30,205 bases of DNA from Cudoniella acicularis (Eukaryota; Ascomycota; Leotiomycetes; Helotiales; Helotiaceae), in NCBI GenBank assembly GCA_013054445.1, contig JAAMPI010000614.1, positions 1 through 30,205 on the forward strand, written 5' to 3'. This document shows, piece after piece, positions 1 through 11,559 of the stretch. The position numbers and the translations under genes are program-made. The notes under the pieces are model-generated. The model was given only the letters and a program-made list of their open reading frames with translations. It was not told the DNA's origin and ran no database searches. Numbering within the stretch: the first letter of the stretch is position 1; every line of letters starts with the position of its first letter.

Positions 1-2728
1 TCCTAGACTCCCGGGCTCTATATGATCAAACTACCTATATAGCCATATAGTTTTCCTATATTAGAGCGTGTGCTCAACTCATATTCTAATATCATCACTT
101 GATTAGGATAACGCTCTACCAGAACCTGCTTGACGCTTCTAAGGCTAAATAAACCCCGTTCACGTGACATCGAGATCTCACGTGATAACAGAACGTTACA
201 CTTACTCCTACCTACGGGTACCCATCGAGCAGCCTATTTATAGAACACTTGCTTTCGCCCATCCTTTGTAACTGAGACCGAGGGGAGGGCTATGTCATCC
301 AATGAGTGGCAGTGACCCGTGACCCGAGACTTCTGGTGCATCTTCGACAATCTGTGGTCTTTTGCGACAAGACAGTCAATAGGAGAGGCATATTTAGGAA
401 GCAAAGTCGTGCTGAACCGAAAATGATATTGGGATGAAAACCAAAGGAGATGCGTGCGGTCAAGTTTAGTAGGTTGGCATACTGGCTCATCTAGCGGCTG
501 TATTAGTAAGCTTAAATCCACTGCCAGTTGGGTTGTGGACTTGAATGCTTGAATGCGGATTCACTATTGAGCATAAACTAAAACGCGGGTAAACATGTCG
601 TATTTTGCTCTTATTCCTAATATTTACTTCCTGTTATAAGAAAGGGAATTCAAAACGGAAAGATTTGCTCTGCGGGATAGTCCCCTTAGCACAACAGACC
701 ATTCCCCCTTTCGAAACATTTGTTTTAGTCAATTTTTGACTTGAAACAATTAATTTTACTGGTTGTACGTATTTTTTGATGTCCGAACCAGATTCGTACC
801 AACGAACGAATCGCGATGGGGGCTTCGTTCCTGTGCCACCGATGCATCTGCGCACATGCACGTAAACCATCAGCCGCTGGATATTTATAGATTCATTCAA
901 TTTATAGTTCAAACACACGAAAAGATAGGGTACAGAGTGGAAGAACCGCTTGAAGTAGACGAATTATTTCCTTAATTGATTGACGTTATAAATCTCTACT
1001 TCCCGAAGATGAGCTCTACCTAACTTATCCCACCCCTCATCTCATCTAAGCGAAGGTCTGGAACAACACTTCAAAATAACAAAATAGCCACAAATAAAGA
1101 CGCGCATTGAAATAAATTTTCGACTTAAATAATCATACAAGAGCATTAGATAATTCAATATCTACTCCTAGCTAAGTTTCTATATGTTAAAGTTTTGAAG
1201 AGTTGAAGAGGTAAGGTTTTTTTATCAACTTACAGCGTGTGGAATAATAGGAAAATAAAAGCCCTGTTGTTAGATTAAATTTTACTGCCCTAAGCGATAT
1301 TGAAAAGAGAAAATATTTTTCAATTATTTAGGAAACATTGCTCGGAGTAGAGAGATGGCATGGCTGCGTAACACAATAATCTGTATGTGTTTGCACACAA
1401 TCTTGCCAGGTAGACTAGATAAGTCGAAGTTAGATTGTCGACGGGAACAGAATGCACTTGTATAGATTTTTATTTTAACTATCCGAAGCTTGAAATAAGA
1501 GATACTGAGAGAGCAATGACAAAAGGTTGAAACGTGGAGTGTGACGATTTTATTAATCTTTCAACGATTGAAAATTGGCGGGAGCACCTTAAGGGTTCTG
1601 TTGAACAGCTCGTTGAGTTAAGATATTAGGAACTTATAATTTAAGGATAGAGAATTTGAAGGTATAACGCGCTTGGGGAAAGAAGGACTCACCATATACT
1701 TAAGTGGATAATAAATGACGAGAGAGATATCTTGAGGTTACCCGCAAGCTTGTCTTGCGCAGCAATAGGATTGGTAGCCGTGTGGCTTCGGTTGATCAGC
1801 GAGTCCCGGTAACTGAAGGCAGACTACTAATCTCTCTAGATTTTTGACCTGGGGACTGATTCTGACGACTGTATCAACGCCAATTCAAATTTTCTTGATG
1901 GGGGTGGTACTCTCTCCAGGAGAGAAGATTATAATGCGGCTAGTGCGAAATTGAAAGCGGGTGCAGTATCGAGCAGATGGCTAAAGGCAGACGCAAGGGG
2001 CAAGAGTCGCTGCTCAGGAATATTTTTATTGATTGAAAAGATATTTCATTTTAGCTCCAAAGGCATATACCTGATGAGCCACAAGGGGGTACACAAGTCA
2101 CATTTTCGGACAAAGAAACTCTATATAATCTGCGTAGCTCTTTTGATTGAATAATAATATGCTATAGAATAGCAGCAGCTCAAGATGCGACAAATATATA
2201 TATATATATCACACTAATAAAGAATAAGTAAAAGTAATAATAAGAAAGAGGTAGAGATAAGCGTTCTAGTTATAGATACATAAGAGCTAGAACTATTGTT
2301 TGTAGGCTCCCTTAAGCAAGAACACTAAACTATACCTAACTTTTAAAAGCTAGTGATTATATTAATTTGAATCATTTAAGCTTTGGATTATAAATGTAAT
2401 TTAATAAATAATTTTTTTAATTTCAAGTTGATTCTTTATTAAGTTTAATAATAATCCTTCAATATATAATATAAATAATGGGTTTATATATAGAATTGGC
2501 TTACGCGATACGCGCGAGAGGCCAGTGAGATCGAATTTACAGCCTAAATTTCGTTTTCAAACTCTTCAAATCTCTTGAAAAAATTCATCTTTATTTCACA
2601 GCCCTAAATTAACCACCGAAAAGCAGGAATCCCTCAACCACCTCCTCTACAACCTTCCCTACCGCCGCTCCTAGTGCATTTGCAACTCAGTCGAGTCTAT
2701 GCAAGGTACTATTTCCCTTGCGCATCTC
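1..2728. other. Gene-poor stretch with no supported gene
   Basis: Open frames here are under 100 codons, overlap on both strands and show no recognisable motif or splice structure. About 2160-2480 is AT-rich and includes a short (AT)n run near 2194-2209. No RNA gene was recognised. Confidence 0.5.
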
Positions 2729-3511
2729 TTACATAAAATGGTCTTTGAGCTTATCAAGACGAGAATATGCTTTCCCTTCATTATTGGAACGCCTTATCAC
2801 GTGACGGTGATGGTGTAGTCCTGGGTGAACGCTCTGCCACTGACGCTTGAGGTCGGAGAGCCGACCGAGGACCTTGTTGCAGCAAGGGAGCATGCATCGA
2901 ATTATTGCGTCCGTATTTACATTAACTCGTCCGTTATTAATAACATCTATCCCGAGAAAAGCTTCATCAGGCACGACAATTAGGGCCGAAACAGCTGCGT
3001 AGCCATCGAAACCTCCCATTGTGACATCGCTGGTTTGGAAATTCTGGATGCCAAATCCTGAAGATATGTTTTCCGCCGTTCGATTTCCATAACCGAGGCC
3101 TTCAAAACCCTAATGTGCGTTATAGGCGACTTGGTCTCCATGCTCAATGAAGACATAGTTATCGGTGCGATTGAGCTGGCGCGAACAGGTAGCATGGCCA
3201 TTGAAGCCAACTGTTAAGCTGGACACGTCCCAGGTCCCTTCCTTATCGCTGATAAACGTGTTGGGGTGTATGGCCTGTCCCTCTGGTGCGAAAGGGAGGT
3301 AATTCGCCGTCTATTCGCAGTCAAGCGATGTTCCACAGTTCGTGGTAGAAGTTCGAGTTTCAATGCCTGCGGAGCATTTCAGTTCAGAAGTTGTAATGAG
3401 AATTGAAATGAAGTTGCCGAAGCCATCAAAGCCAGCGAAGATATCATTACCGCAAAAGTTTGGACGGTGGAAGGCGGCGCCGAACTATCCGTTATACTTT
3501 GCGTGCGACAT
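2729..3511 (-). pseudogene. Unidentified gene silenced by three in-frame TAG codons
   Basis: Reading from the ATG at 3511, one frame stays meaningful for 261 codons to a TAA at 2729. It is interrupted only by TAG at codons 9 (3485-3487), 67 (3311-3313) and 134 (3110-3112). No frameshift is seen. The conceptual product repeats short Gly-Phe-Asp/Asn-Gly motifs (AGFDGFGN, VGFNGHA, GGFDGYAA) and has several Cys residues. I do not recognise the family; a distant resemblance to C-terminal parts of serine hydrolases is too weak to use. All three stops could come from CAG by a C-to-T change in a CpA context, as RIP produces, although the region is not AT-saturated. The two open parts with later ATGs (3210-2980 and 3019-2729) are pieces of this decayed gene or its shadows. 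Confidence 0.55.
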
Positions 3512-5689
3512 GGTAGTCTAAGGAGGCTCCTCTAAGCATGAAGGCTTTCCTTGGATTTAGATGCAAAGGAGCAGAGAGCAGAAAGCTCTAGATTTCCTGC
3601 TATCCGATACTATATAGAGAAGGAGTAGAAGATAGGTAGGTAGGATTATAGTTAAGAGGCTACACCATTGTTAGCAGGTCAACTGATGCCATTATATACT
3701 TTGCGGCAGCTAGCCTCTCCTATCAACGAGAAAATATAAAAATCTCTATAACATGGCACCTGCGGTAACCCGACCCAAGAACCATCCTAGTGAGAGAATG
3801 TAAGATGCGACGGATACAAGCAGAATTAGGAATTCGCCAATCATTAAGACGTATTTTCGGCCAAGATATGATATGCCCTGCCCCATGCGGCTCGGATTTT
3901 CATAGTGGTTTTGGGACAGATGGGGCGGCCAAGGACGCAGCGTAGATCCTGTGTACGTCTGAAAGCTTCAAGATTTTGGAGCTGACCAATAATATCATGC
4001 AGCGGTACTGAGGCCTGTATGCATCCATGCAACTTCTCATGCAGGAGCCAGCCCTCTTGACTCTGGTGTTTCAGAAGCATGGGCATATTCTCGTCCTTAA
4101 CATATTTCAGGGTCGACAAGAAGATTACGCATGATGTCAGGGCTAGCCACACAAGATAAATGGGAATCGCATCGAGAGGTAATTGAGACTGTCTCTATAA
4201 CTAAGGACAAGTCGCTAACAGCATTTATGTCGCACGTGGAGAATAACCAGAACTTCCGCGCAACGTAATTTAGCCCTAAACACTTTGATCTGTGGAATAG
4301 AAGCTGATGCTTAGTTTAGAAAAGCTCAATTCGAACTTCAGTTCAAAAATTAGAACTTTTCGCAAAAATCTAAATCATACTGAGTGGGAAAACGCGAAAG
4401 GGGCGGCAAAGGAAACGTAGTGTACCTCAATGGCAATCTAATTCTATCGAAAAATATAAAGGAGGTTTCGGGGCGCTTCCCTCCTACTTTTCAGTAGATT
4501 CACAGACCTAGTAATACTTATACCCCTGTAGAAAAGAGAGGTGCTAATACTTGCGCATCCAAAGCTCTAAGTCTATAAACTCCAGATAATATATCTATAT
4601 ACACACCGCCAAAGTTCGTCTTATATTCGATTATGCTTGAGAATCCCCCCTGGTAATAGTTTCAGGAATACATTAAACCTCAATGTAAGTCTTAGGTCAC
4701 CTTTAAATACCATCTGAACTATACTTATGTGTGGAATAGTCCGATCTTACCCAATTAGAGCGACAGAGGATGGTCACGGGTGTTACGAAGACTAGTCTCA
4801 GAGTGTAGAGTCTCAAAAATATCGCATTGAAGAAAATCTAAGTCTAAAGAAAGAAGAAGAAAAGAGAAAGGAAAGAAAGTAGTGGAAAACACCCTATTTA
4901 TAGACAAGTAGGTGATCCCGAAAAACTTTTCCACTCTAGTCCTAATCTCACATGTAATAAAGGAGAAGTACAAACAACACAATTTTAGCTAATCATATTC
5001 CACCTGATCCTCCAAGGTGTTTCTATAAAATCAGGTGTATTAGGAGCACACTCGATTTTCAAATCAGTGATAGAGAATTAGCTACCAACCAATATAGGGG
5101 GATTTAGACTAATCGGAGCTTGGGCTATATGCACGGGACTATGGAAAGTGAGGTAATTGAAAAGGCGCGCAAACGTAACCTTAGCTACGAGGCGTATATC
5201 AGTCTCATTTGAATCCTAGAAAGAGTCAATTCTATTGTACGAGTGGGGTATCCTCGATCTATTCGGCATAGCTTCGGCCCTAGATCACACAGCCAGTCGA
5301 GTAAATAGATGCCGACCTTAAAGAGGGTTCCACATCACTATCAATTAACGACATACTAGAGTTAGTATTCCTAATTTAAGAATAGTCGCCTGCAATTAGG
5401 AACAGTCAATTCAAATGAGTCTGAAAGGAACCCCCTTGTGACATTTAACTAAAAATAGAAGTCATTAAGACTGACAGATTGTGGATACCTCTAGCGGGAA
5501 GTCCCGACGGAACCTCAACACAAAATAGCCAGCACTATAGTCCAAAGCCACGAGTCTAAATTTTTCTATGATGGTGACCCTATATATCAATTATGCATCA
5601 TGGAGTACTAGTAAGAGCCGAAATCGGTGTCAGTAGCGTGCGATTGAGGCTGCATAAAACGGCGGCAAAACTCCCCCTGGATTCTGCAG
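3512..5689. other. Intergenic stretch with no supported gene
   Basis: There are many stops in all frames. The longest frame (3844-4152, minus, 102 codons) matches nothing I recognise and has no splice signals that would extend it. Composition is moderately AT-rich. Confidence 0.4.
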
Positions 5690-5953
5690 CCTAAACTGCA
5701 GAACTTAGACATATATTTAAGAGTCTTGCCATTGTTTGATACCGCGGTGAAGGTCGATTTCCCAAGGACCAAGATGTCGAACTAACCTTTATAGGTGAAT
5801 GAAAACAGTGGTGAGGGAGATGGCACTATGTCGACGAAGACAATTCACCTCGAGGTCTAGGTAGAGTGTATTAGAAGGAGGAATAGAGGAAGTAAAAGCC
5901 TCGAGTTTCGACACAGAAGATATGAGAGCCGGGGTCGAGGTAGAGGTGGTCAT
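5690..5953 (-). pseudogene. Remnant of a fungal 3'-5' exonuclease (RNase D-like fold), N-terminal part
   Basis: From a Met codon at 5953 the minus strand reads through Ser/Thr-rich sequence into LYLDLEVNCLRRHSAIS. This resembles the LYLDLEG..LSRHGTISIL start of fungal 3'-5' exonuclease-domain proteins, where the Asp and Glu of the DxE (ExoI) motif bind the catalytic metals. The frame stops at 5789. The expected continuation (LVLGKSTFTAVSNNGKTLKY, like LVDVxxLGxxAFTTxGxNGKTLK in the family) appears about 15 nt later in another frame, around 5771-5710. Later ExoII/ExoIII motifs are not recognisable. This is a decayed gene with at least one frameshift and a lost 3' end. The family assignment rests on the two motif stretches. 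Confidence 0.5.
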
Positions 5954-7423
5954 GTTGAGCCAAGAGACTAGAGAATGAAAGGCTTGATGAGCGTTTCTAA
6001 TGCGCCATAACAAAGCGGGATAAAGGTGAGGCTGTCTTGGATTGGGGTTGAGGTAAAGCATAAGTGATGATCAAGTGATTCGTACGATAAAGAAGGTCTG
6101 AATTGTCTAGAAGAAAGGAAAGTAACTGAAGAAGTGTGTGTTTAAATACAGGAGGAGTATCAAGCTAAGCCTGAAACAGAGAGCACGTGAGTGGTTTGAC
6201 AGGCTGGCACCCACTAGAACCGAACTGATTATGGGTAGCGATCTGAATTTGGCGACGGCGAGAGAAATCAAAGTTTTTAGATTTTGCAATTTGAAATTAA
6301 AAAAAAAGTTTCGCGAGTGTACAACTATATTTTAAAAGCAGGATAAGTGCTAGTGGAGCGCATTCGTTCTTGGTTAGGACGACGTCGCTTCCGGCGTGTC
6401 AAGATTTGGTTGGTTGTACCTTGAATAAGCAATATGCCCTTAAAACTAGCCTGCAAGCTTTTACCATTCCTGGGCAGTTGAATCATCACTACGTTTTGAA
6501 AACCGTATTCTTAGCTCATCGACTGAGGAGCACGAAGCAAGTCTAACGATTATACCACCCTATTACTACGAAAATGAAAATTTTCGGCTTTCAGTACAAG
6601 ATCCGGCCCTACGGAGTACTCGTCAGGGAACGAATCCTATCCGAACACCCCGTGAGCACTATCGCAATGGGAAATTCTGCCGCTTTACAACTAAAGTGCC
6701 TCCAACGATAGAGAACTACACGCTGAAAGAAATTCCAGGCTTCCACGCTGAATTACTCGAGTAAGAGCCCGCTAACTGAACTTTGGGGTATGTCTGCTAA
6801 GTCCAGAGCTTGCAAGCTAAAATGAGAGCCCGCGAATTAGACAGGAAGGAGCGTCCGCCAAATTCGAGACTTATACGCTAGATCTGGCGTCCTCATAATG
6901 CGGTTTGAGGAAACCGCATGTGCGGTATGTTGAAAGCCCGCGCAATAAAATTAAGAACTATGCGAAGTGAGGATATACTTTTTGTGCAGAGGAAAGTTAG
7001 AGGTTGGAGCGGAGAAAAGAAATCACTTACCCCTCGTTACCCCTTTTGTAAGCGAGACGCTAGCCCAAACACGTAGGTGTCAGCATAGAGTCGGTAAATG
7101 GATCGGCACCTAATAAGTACCACAAATACCATCAATCACAACTTGCAAATAGACAACGGTAATACGGCTAAAACCCCGTTTCAAATGCTGGATAACACAT
7201 AAAAAGGCAGAATTATGTTGTTTTCCCGTCGTCCCGCCCTCCGCTTTTCCGGCATCAAGTTTCTCTTTCGGGGTAATCACTTCGTCTATACTGCGTTAAC
7301 CCACGGCCGCAGGTACCGGAAAAGCAGCAAGAGCGGACAAGATGATAAAAACGTATGCGCAGCACCTCTCGACCGTAAGAAATCCTTATCTCTCCGGAAA
7401 ATAATATAGTGTCTAACGCGGTA
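5954..7423. other. Non-coding stretch upstream of the GH93-like gene
   Basis: No supported gene. It contains the degenerate repeat array at about 6715-6970, listed separately. The short frame 7215-7409 lies directly upstream of the GH93-like start and may be 5' leader. Confidence 0.4.
6715..6970. repeat. Degenerate short-period tandem array (about 20-25 bp period)
   Basis: A GC-core motif of the type CGCTRA / GCTAA / GCGAA / GCCAA recurs at about 6721, 6746, 6770, 6795, 6815, 6831, 6856, 6876, 6939 and 6961. It is often preceded by AGAGCCC or AGAGCTT and followed by AATT or AAGT. Spacing is mostly 20-25 bp. Units are diverged, so this looks like an old minisatellite; the period was measured by eye. 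Confidence 0.4.
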
Positions 7424-8621
7424 ATGGTTTTCTATTCGCTGCTCGCGTCTCTCGTTGCTCTTGCTCTTGCTTCACCATTTCCTTCTTGGGTGGATCAATA
7501 TCCAATTTTTGGCAATGTCACGATCTTTACGCCTCCCTCAAACTGGTCAAACCACTGGACAACCTACGCGAGAACAGTGCTCTTAGACCAAAACGGTGAG
7601 ACAGACGATATACTACTCGCAAGCTGGTCATTCCAACCTCCCGGTCGCACATACGCCCCAATCTATCAGTCAAAGGATGGCGGCCTTTCATGGAACCAGC
7701 TATCAAAGGTATATTTTTCAGCGGCTGATAAACCTGGCTCTACTATTTTGCAGGTCTTCCTCTACGAGCTTCCACGGACAATCGGCGCCTATCCTGCCGG
7801 AACTGTTCTCCTGACCGCAAACGCTGTACCAGCTAATCACTCATCCACGAACATTCAACTATACGCTAGTCTTGACAAAGGGTAACCACTCCAATCCTTT
7901 CTCCCTCACCAATGCTAATTGTTTGGAGGCATTCTTTTGAATATGTGTCGACGGTCGCCGTCGTGGGAGTCCGAATACAACGAATGGGGCAACGCCAGTC
8001 TGGGAACCCATGATCCTCATGCATGAAGGAGAACTTGGTGTGTTCTACTCAGATTCACGAGATCCCAAGCACGGGCAAAAGCTAGCCCACCAGACGACTG
8101 TAGACCTGGTAAACTGGGGCGAAGTGGTAAACGACGCTGCAGAGGCAAACTACACGCTTCGGCCCGGCATGACGACTATTGCTAAGATGGGCAACGAAAA
8201 ATTTATTTTCTCCTACGAACTCGCCTTTGCTCCAGAGGACCCGATCAATGCTGCTTATGCGGTTCATTACCGCATAGCTGATAGCCCATTTGAGTTCGAC
8301 CAGGCAGAGACTATGCTCTTGAAGGCTACCGACGGCACCATTGCGAGCTCTGGACCACAGACCATCTGGACCCCTGCCGGCGGACCGAATGGAACAGTCA
8401 TTACGAGTGATAGCCATCGCTCTGAGTTCTTTATCAACCATGCTTATGGTGATCCGTCCGCCTGGGTCAAAGTTGAGAGTGGAAAAGGAGTCGGGTATAC
8501 AAGGGACTTGCGAATCATGCCAAACACCGCGGGGAAAGTCATTTTGGTAGCTAATGGAGGAGTGTATAGCAGGAAAGAGACGATAGTGTCTTGTGGTGAA
8601 TGGGTGGTTTCCTCCGCCTAG
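7424..8621 (+). CDS. Secreted GH93 / BNR Asp-box exo-arabinanase-like protein, apparent frameshift in exon 2
   Basis: Family role: GH93 enzymes are six-bladed beta-propellers; characterised fungal members release arabinobiose from arabinan during plant cell-wall breakdown outside the cell. Seen here: the ATG at 7424 opens a hydrophobic secretion signal (about residues 1-18). TYAR follows, then an Asp-box (SKDGGLSW), FLYELP, YPAGTVLLTAN and LYASLDKG. Exon 2 carries ATPVWEP, YSDSRDPKHGQKLAHQTT, LRPGMTTIAKM and a C-terminal NGGVYS. The intron starts at 7882 with GT; the best acceptor follows a GCTAAT branch and ends at 7928. That splice gives GHSFEYVSTVAV, expected for the family, but a one-base deficit near 7963-7965 then throws the frame off the rest. 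Using the AG at 7968-7969 instead restores frame (369 residues) and drops about 13 conserved residues. The gene is therefore either frameshifted, rescued by the later acceptor, or miscalled. Start is chosen at 7424 because no ATG precedes the signal peptide in frame. Confidence 0.75.
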
Positions 8622-9235
8622 TGGGAATTCTACTTGGAAATGTGAGAGTAATTATTATAGTGGGATTTGAAAAACCTAGCAATAAGACCAGTAAAGATAG
8701 GCTACTGGGTTTACTTTGAAATTTGATCTTCATCGAGCTGGGTTGACCAGCTCCTTATATATAGTAGCTACATGGATTGGTGTTTTCATATGAGCCTAGT
8801 TCTCGAGTTTTGTGCGTCAATGTTTTTATCACACGAGAGTTTCACCACGACTTCCCCGGCACAGATCTGAGAATTGTTGGAAGTTAAATGTCAATTCGAT
8901 TCTAGATTCACTATATAGTGCAAGATGGGGGAAAAGCATTAAAAAAAAATTGGTGGGTGGGGAGGGTTTCACAAATGTGTTGATATGATTACATCTGGCA
9001 GCATTGAAGAGTTTTTGAGGAGGTAGAGTTTGTATAAACCGAAGCATATTAGAAATTACGCATTAAACCACCCAACCCAGACTCCCATAGAACGCCCCTA
9101 CAGTATACCAGTGAATTATTGTTGAAACATACCAATGAGTAGATAATAACACCTTAGTTATTCAGAAACTCGTCTCGCTACGACACCTCATCAGCATGTT
9201 CACTACTGGTCAGGGACAGGATCAAAAACTCCAGA
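8622..9235. other. Intergenic between convergent genes
   Basis: This is shared 3' space of the plus-strand GH93-like gene and the minus-strand MARVEL gene. No gene or clear repeat is seen. A poly-A run lies near 8940-8949. Confidence 0.4.
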
Positions 9236-10053
9236 CTAAGGGAACCAGCACGTACCAGCAATGACGAAGGTTGCAGCGAATGCAACCCAGTTTACACATG
9301 CCAGCCCAGTAGCAACTTTCAAACCTATGATTGCGGATTTGATACTCGACGCAGTGACGTAAGTCACGAATTCAGGATCGCCACTATCACCAAGGACGGC
9401 GAACGTCGCATCTCCATCCGTGCATTCCCAAACCAGGAGGGAAAAGCTTGAAAGCCAGAAGATCAAGGTAATTATTTCAACGCTTCTAGTTATAGGTTAC
9501 GGTCCGCGTTAGACAAGAGAGATAGGGGAGACAAACAGGCGGCTCCAGTAGAAGCTCCACTTCGGGAGCCAGAGAGGCAAGACGAAGATCTATTGTTCAT
9601 ATTAATTTTTTTTTTAGAATACTGGAAACCAAGAAGTAGAAAGGTCAAGTCCGCTTACGAGAATTAAAAGCAACAGAGTCCACAAAAAGGCGACAAAGGT
9701 CAAGGCTGGTTTGATTAGAAGCTATAAGAGCACACTCTGTGGTGTGGTTTCGTACCAAAAGTATGGAACTAGACATCACGGTTAGCATGGTGCTCTTGGA
9801 GATAAAGCAATTATCAACTTACAAAGTCGCCCTGGAAAATGGACGCTCCATATCCCGTCAAAAAGAGGATAGCAAACCCCACGGTCTGCGGAATAATTAA
9901 ATTAGTGACTTGGTATGAGTGGGTAGGTTCAATAATCTTGCATACAAGCTGGACAGTCCGAAGAACAGCGATCAAGGGTCCTCTTCGTGAAATTTGTGGA
10001 CGCGTATCCATCTCTAGAACGAGAACTTCCTCTTGGTCACAACTCATGGTCAA
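9236..10053 (-). CDS. MARVEL-type four-helix membrane protein, five exons
   Basis: Reconstructed exons on the minus strand are 10053-9946, 9885-9823, 9721-9659, 9589-9537 and 9485-9236 (stop TAG). They join in frame to about 178 residues. Introns are 60, 101, 69 and 51 nt. The first is near-perfect (GTATGC start, TCACTAAT branch, CCGCAG end) and the last has a TCTAAC branch. The product has an N-terminal cytosolic stretch, then hydrophobic segments: VLRTVQLTVGFAILFLTGYG, PALTFVAFLWTLLLLIL, EIITLIFWLSSFSLLVWE and the last near VATGLACVNWVAFAATFVIAG. The third matches the LTxIFWLSxFxLLAxE signature of fungal MARVEL proteins. MARVEL proteins sit in plasma or vesicle membranes; fungal relatives are usually uncharacterised. 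Met 1, 3 or 15 could be the start. The second intron is the least certain because its nearest good branch point is far from the acceptor. Confidence 0.68.
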
Positions 10054-10849
10054 TACGTCGACTCTGGATGTGTATACTTTATGTTGGTAGGAAGACTTGA
10101 AGTTTGAATTGGAAATCTTTGAACGTTAAGATTCTTGAGCACAACCTGAGAGAGAAACTATAGAAACTGAGGACGACGGTAATCACTATATGTGCAAAAA
10201 ACTGTTTGGAGAATCGCAGTTACTTGGTTGCGCTGGGACCATTTTGTAAGTGGTTCAGTGCCATCATCGGATATGGAACGGTGCAGCATGTAATGTCTTA
10301 TCCCCTCTCATCCTGAAGTGTAACAGGTAGTGTTTGGATCCCGGTATGAAGATAGTAATAGGCGGCATATTAACCGAGCCATTGGAGGCGCACTGTATGC
10401 GATTTGAAAGTGCTTGACGAGAATATTCTGATAAACTCATATGCAGCTGGGGCATATCAGATGAAGGGTTTTGCCAAGCGACTGCAGGGAGTTCAGTTTC
10501 AGCAATGCGTTGCGGTGTACTGTAGCGCGCCAGGGTCGGCGTGATTCCGGGGTTGACTCCCTGATGTTCGGGGCCAGTTCCCCAGCCTTTTGGGTCTCAC
10601 CCGGATGATCAGACGAATTGGGGCCGTCCATCGCATCGCCCCTCGGAGATCAAACCGGTTTGATTATCTGATAATATGCAGAGATGTGATCATGTTATCG
10701 TTCGGATTGATAGCAAGCAAGTTTGGACGAAGCTTCAATGTTAAAGGACAGCGCGGCCCGTTGTTTGCGACGCCGAGATCGCCCATGCATATAGATTGCG
10801 ACGGGATACAGCGATAGCTGGCAAGCATAAAGATAATGAGATTATATGC
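10054..10849. other. Intergenic stretch with no supported gene
   Basis: It is upstream of the MARVEL gene. Short frames at 10264-10455, 10437-10631 and 10590-10817 overlap each other on opposite strands and show no motifs. Composition is normal until the AT-rich block begins near 10850. Confidence 0.4.
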
Positions 10850-11103
10850 TAGATGAATATGAACATTGTATACTTTAAAACCGAAGAAGTATATAGTCGA
10901 TCAATCCTTAGGGCTATTTTATTACTTGACTTTTTATTAGACTTTTATAGTTCAAAGCTTAAGTATACCTTATTATATTTAGCTTCTTTAGAGAAATTTT
11001 TAATAGAATTAAATAACAATCTAACTTCTAATTAAATTTATTAGAATATAGTAATAAATATAGTTTAAAAAGATTTAATAATTAAGAAAAATTATAAATC
11101 TTT

Positions 11104-11405
11104 TGTTATAGCTCTGCAAAGGCACGAAGGCCCTGACGTCACGTAGGACGTATTTACAAGAAGGTGCTATATTAACGAAGAAACTAAGCTAAGGAGAGAA
11201 GAAGGAGAGGTGGCCCTGAAGGGGCCTTATATACAGGAGGTGAGTACTGGCAAGCGAGGTCACGTGATAAGGGGTTAGGGGGACGTGTCGCAGCCTCCTG
11301 TCGTATATAGCGCCACACTGTCTGAGTCTTACTAGTCACAGGACTATGCGTTACACTAGGTCTGTGACAACGTCAAGGCCCTAGTGCCTTTACAGAGCTA
11401 TAACA
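11104..11405. repeat. LTR-like sequence followed by an inverted copy of its own start
   Basis: Positions 11104-11369 run from TGTTATAGCTCTG to CTAGGTCTGTGACA, so they have TG..CA ends. The first ~125 nt closely match the LTR at 20963-21302 read on the minus strand, including TGACGTCACG and AAGAAGGTGCTATATTA. Positions 11370-11405 are the reverse complement of the first ~36 nt, so the whole unit has near-perfect terminal inverted repeats. No target duplication is visible (TCTTT on the left, ATTAG on the right). It is either a nested or rearranged LTR pair or a fold-back derivative. Confidence 0.6.
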
Positions 11406-11559
11406 ATTAGGCTATATATCTAGACTATAAGTAAGACGTGCCTGAAACACGTGCTAGGTGTTATAGGAGCCTTAAGCCACCAGGCACACACTTTAATAGC
11501 CCCCTTACGTCAGCTATAGGCCCCCTCGACTAATAATCTATTCCTGTCCTTCCTATAAC

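Noticed and set aside
234..521. 95-codon minus-strand frame
   Set aside because: It has an overlapping competitor frame and no motifs or introns; coding cannot be supported.
3844..4152. 102-codon minus-strand open frame
   Set aside because: No recognisable domain, no usable splice signals and no continuation in neighbouring frames.
8082..8441. 119-codon minus-strand frame opposite the GH93-like exon
   Set aside because: It is antisense to a well-supported coding exon.
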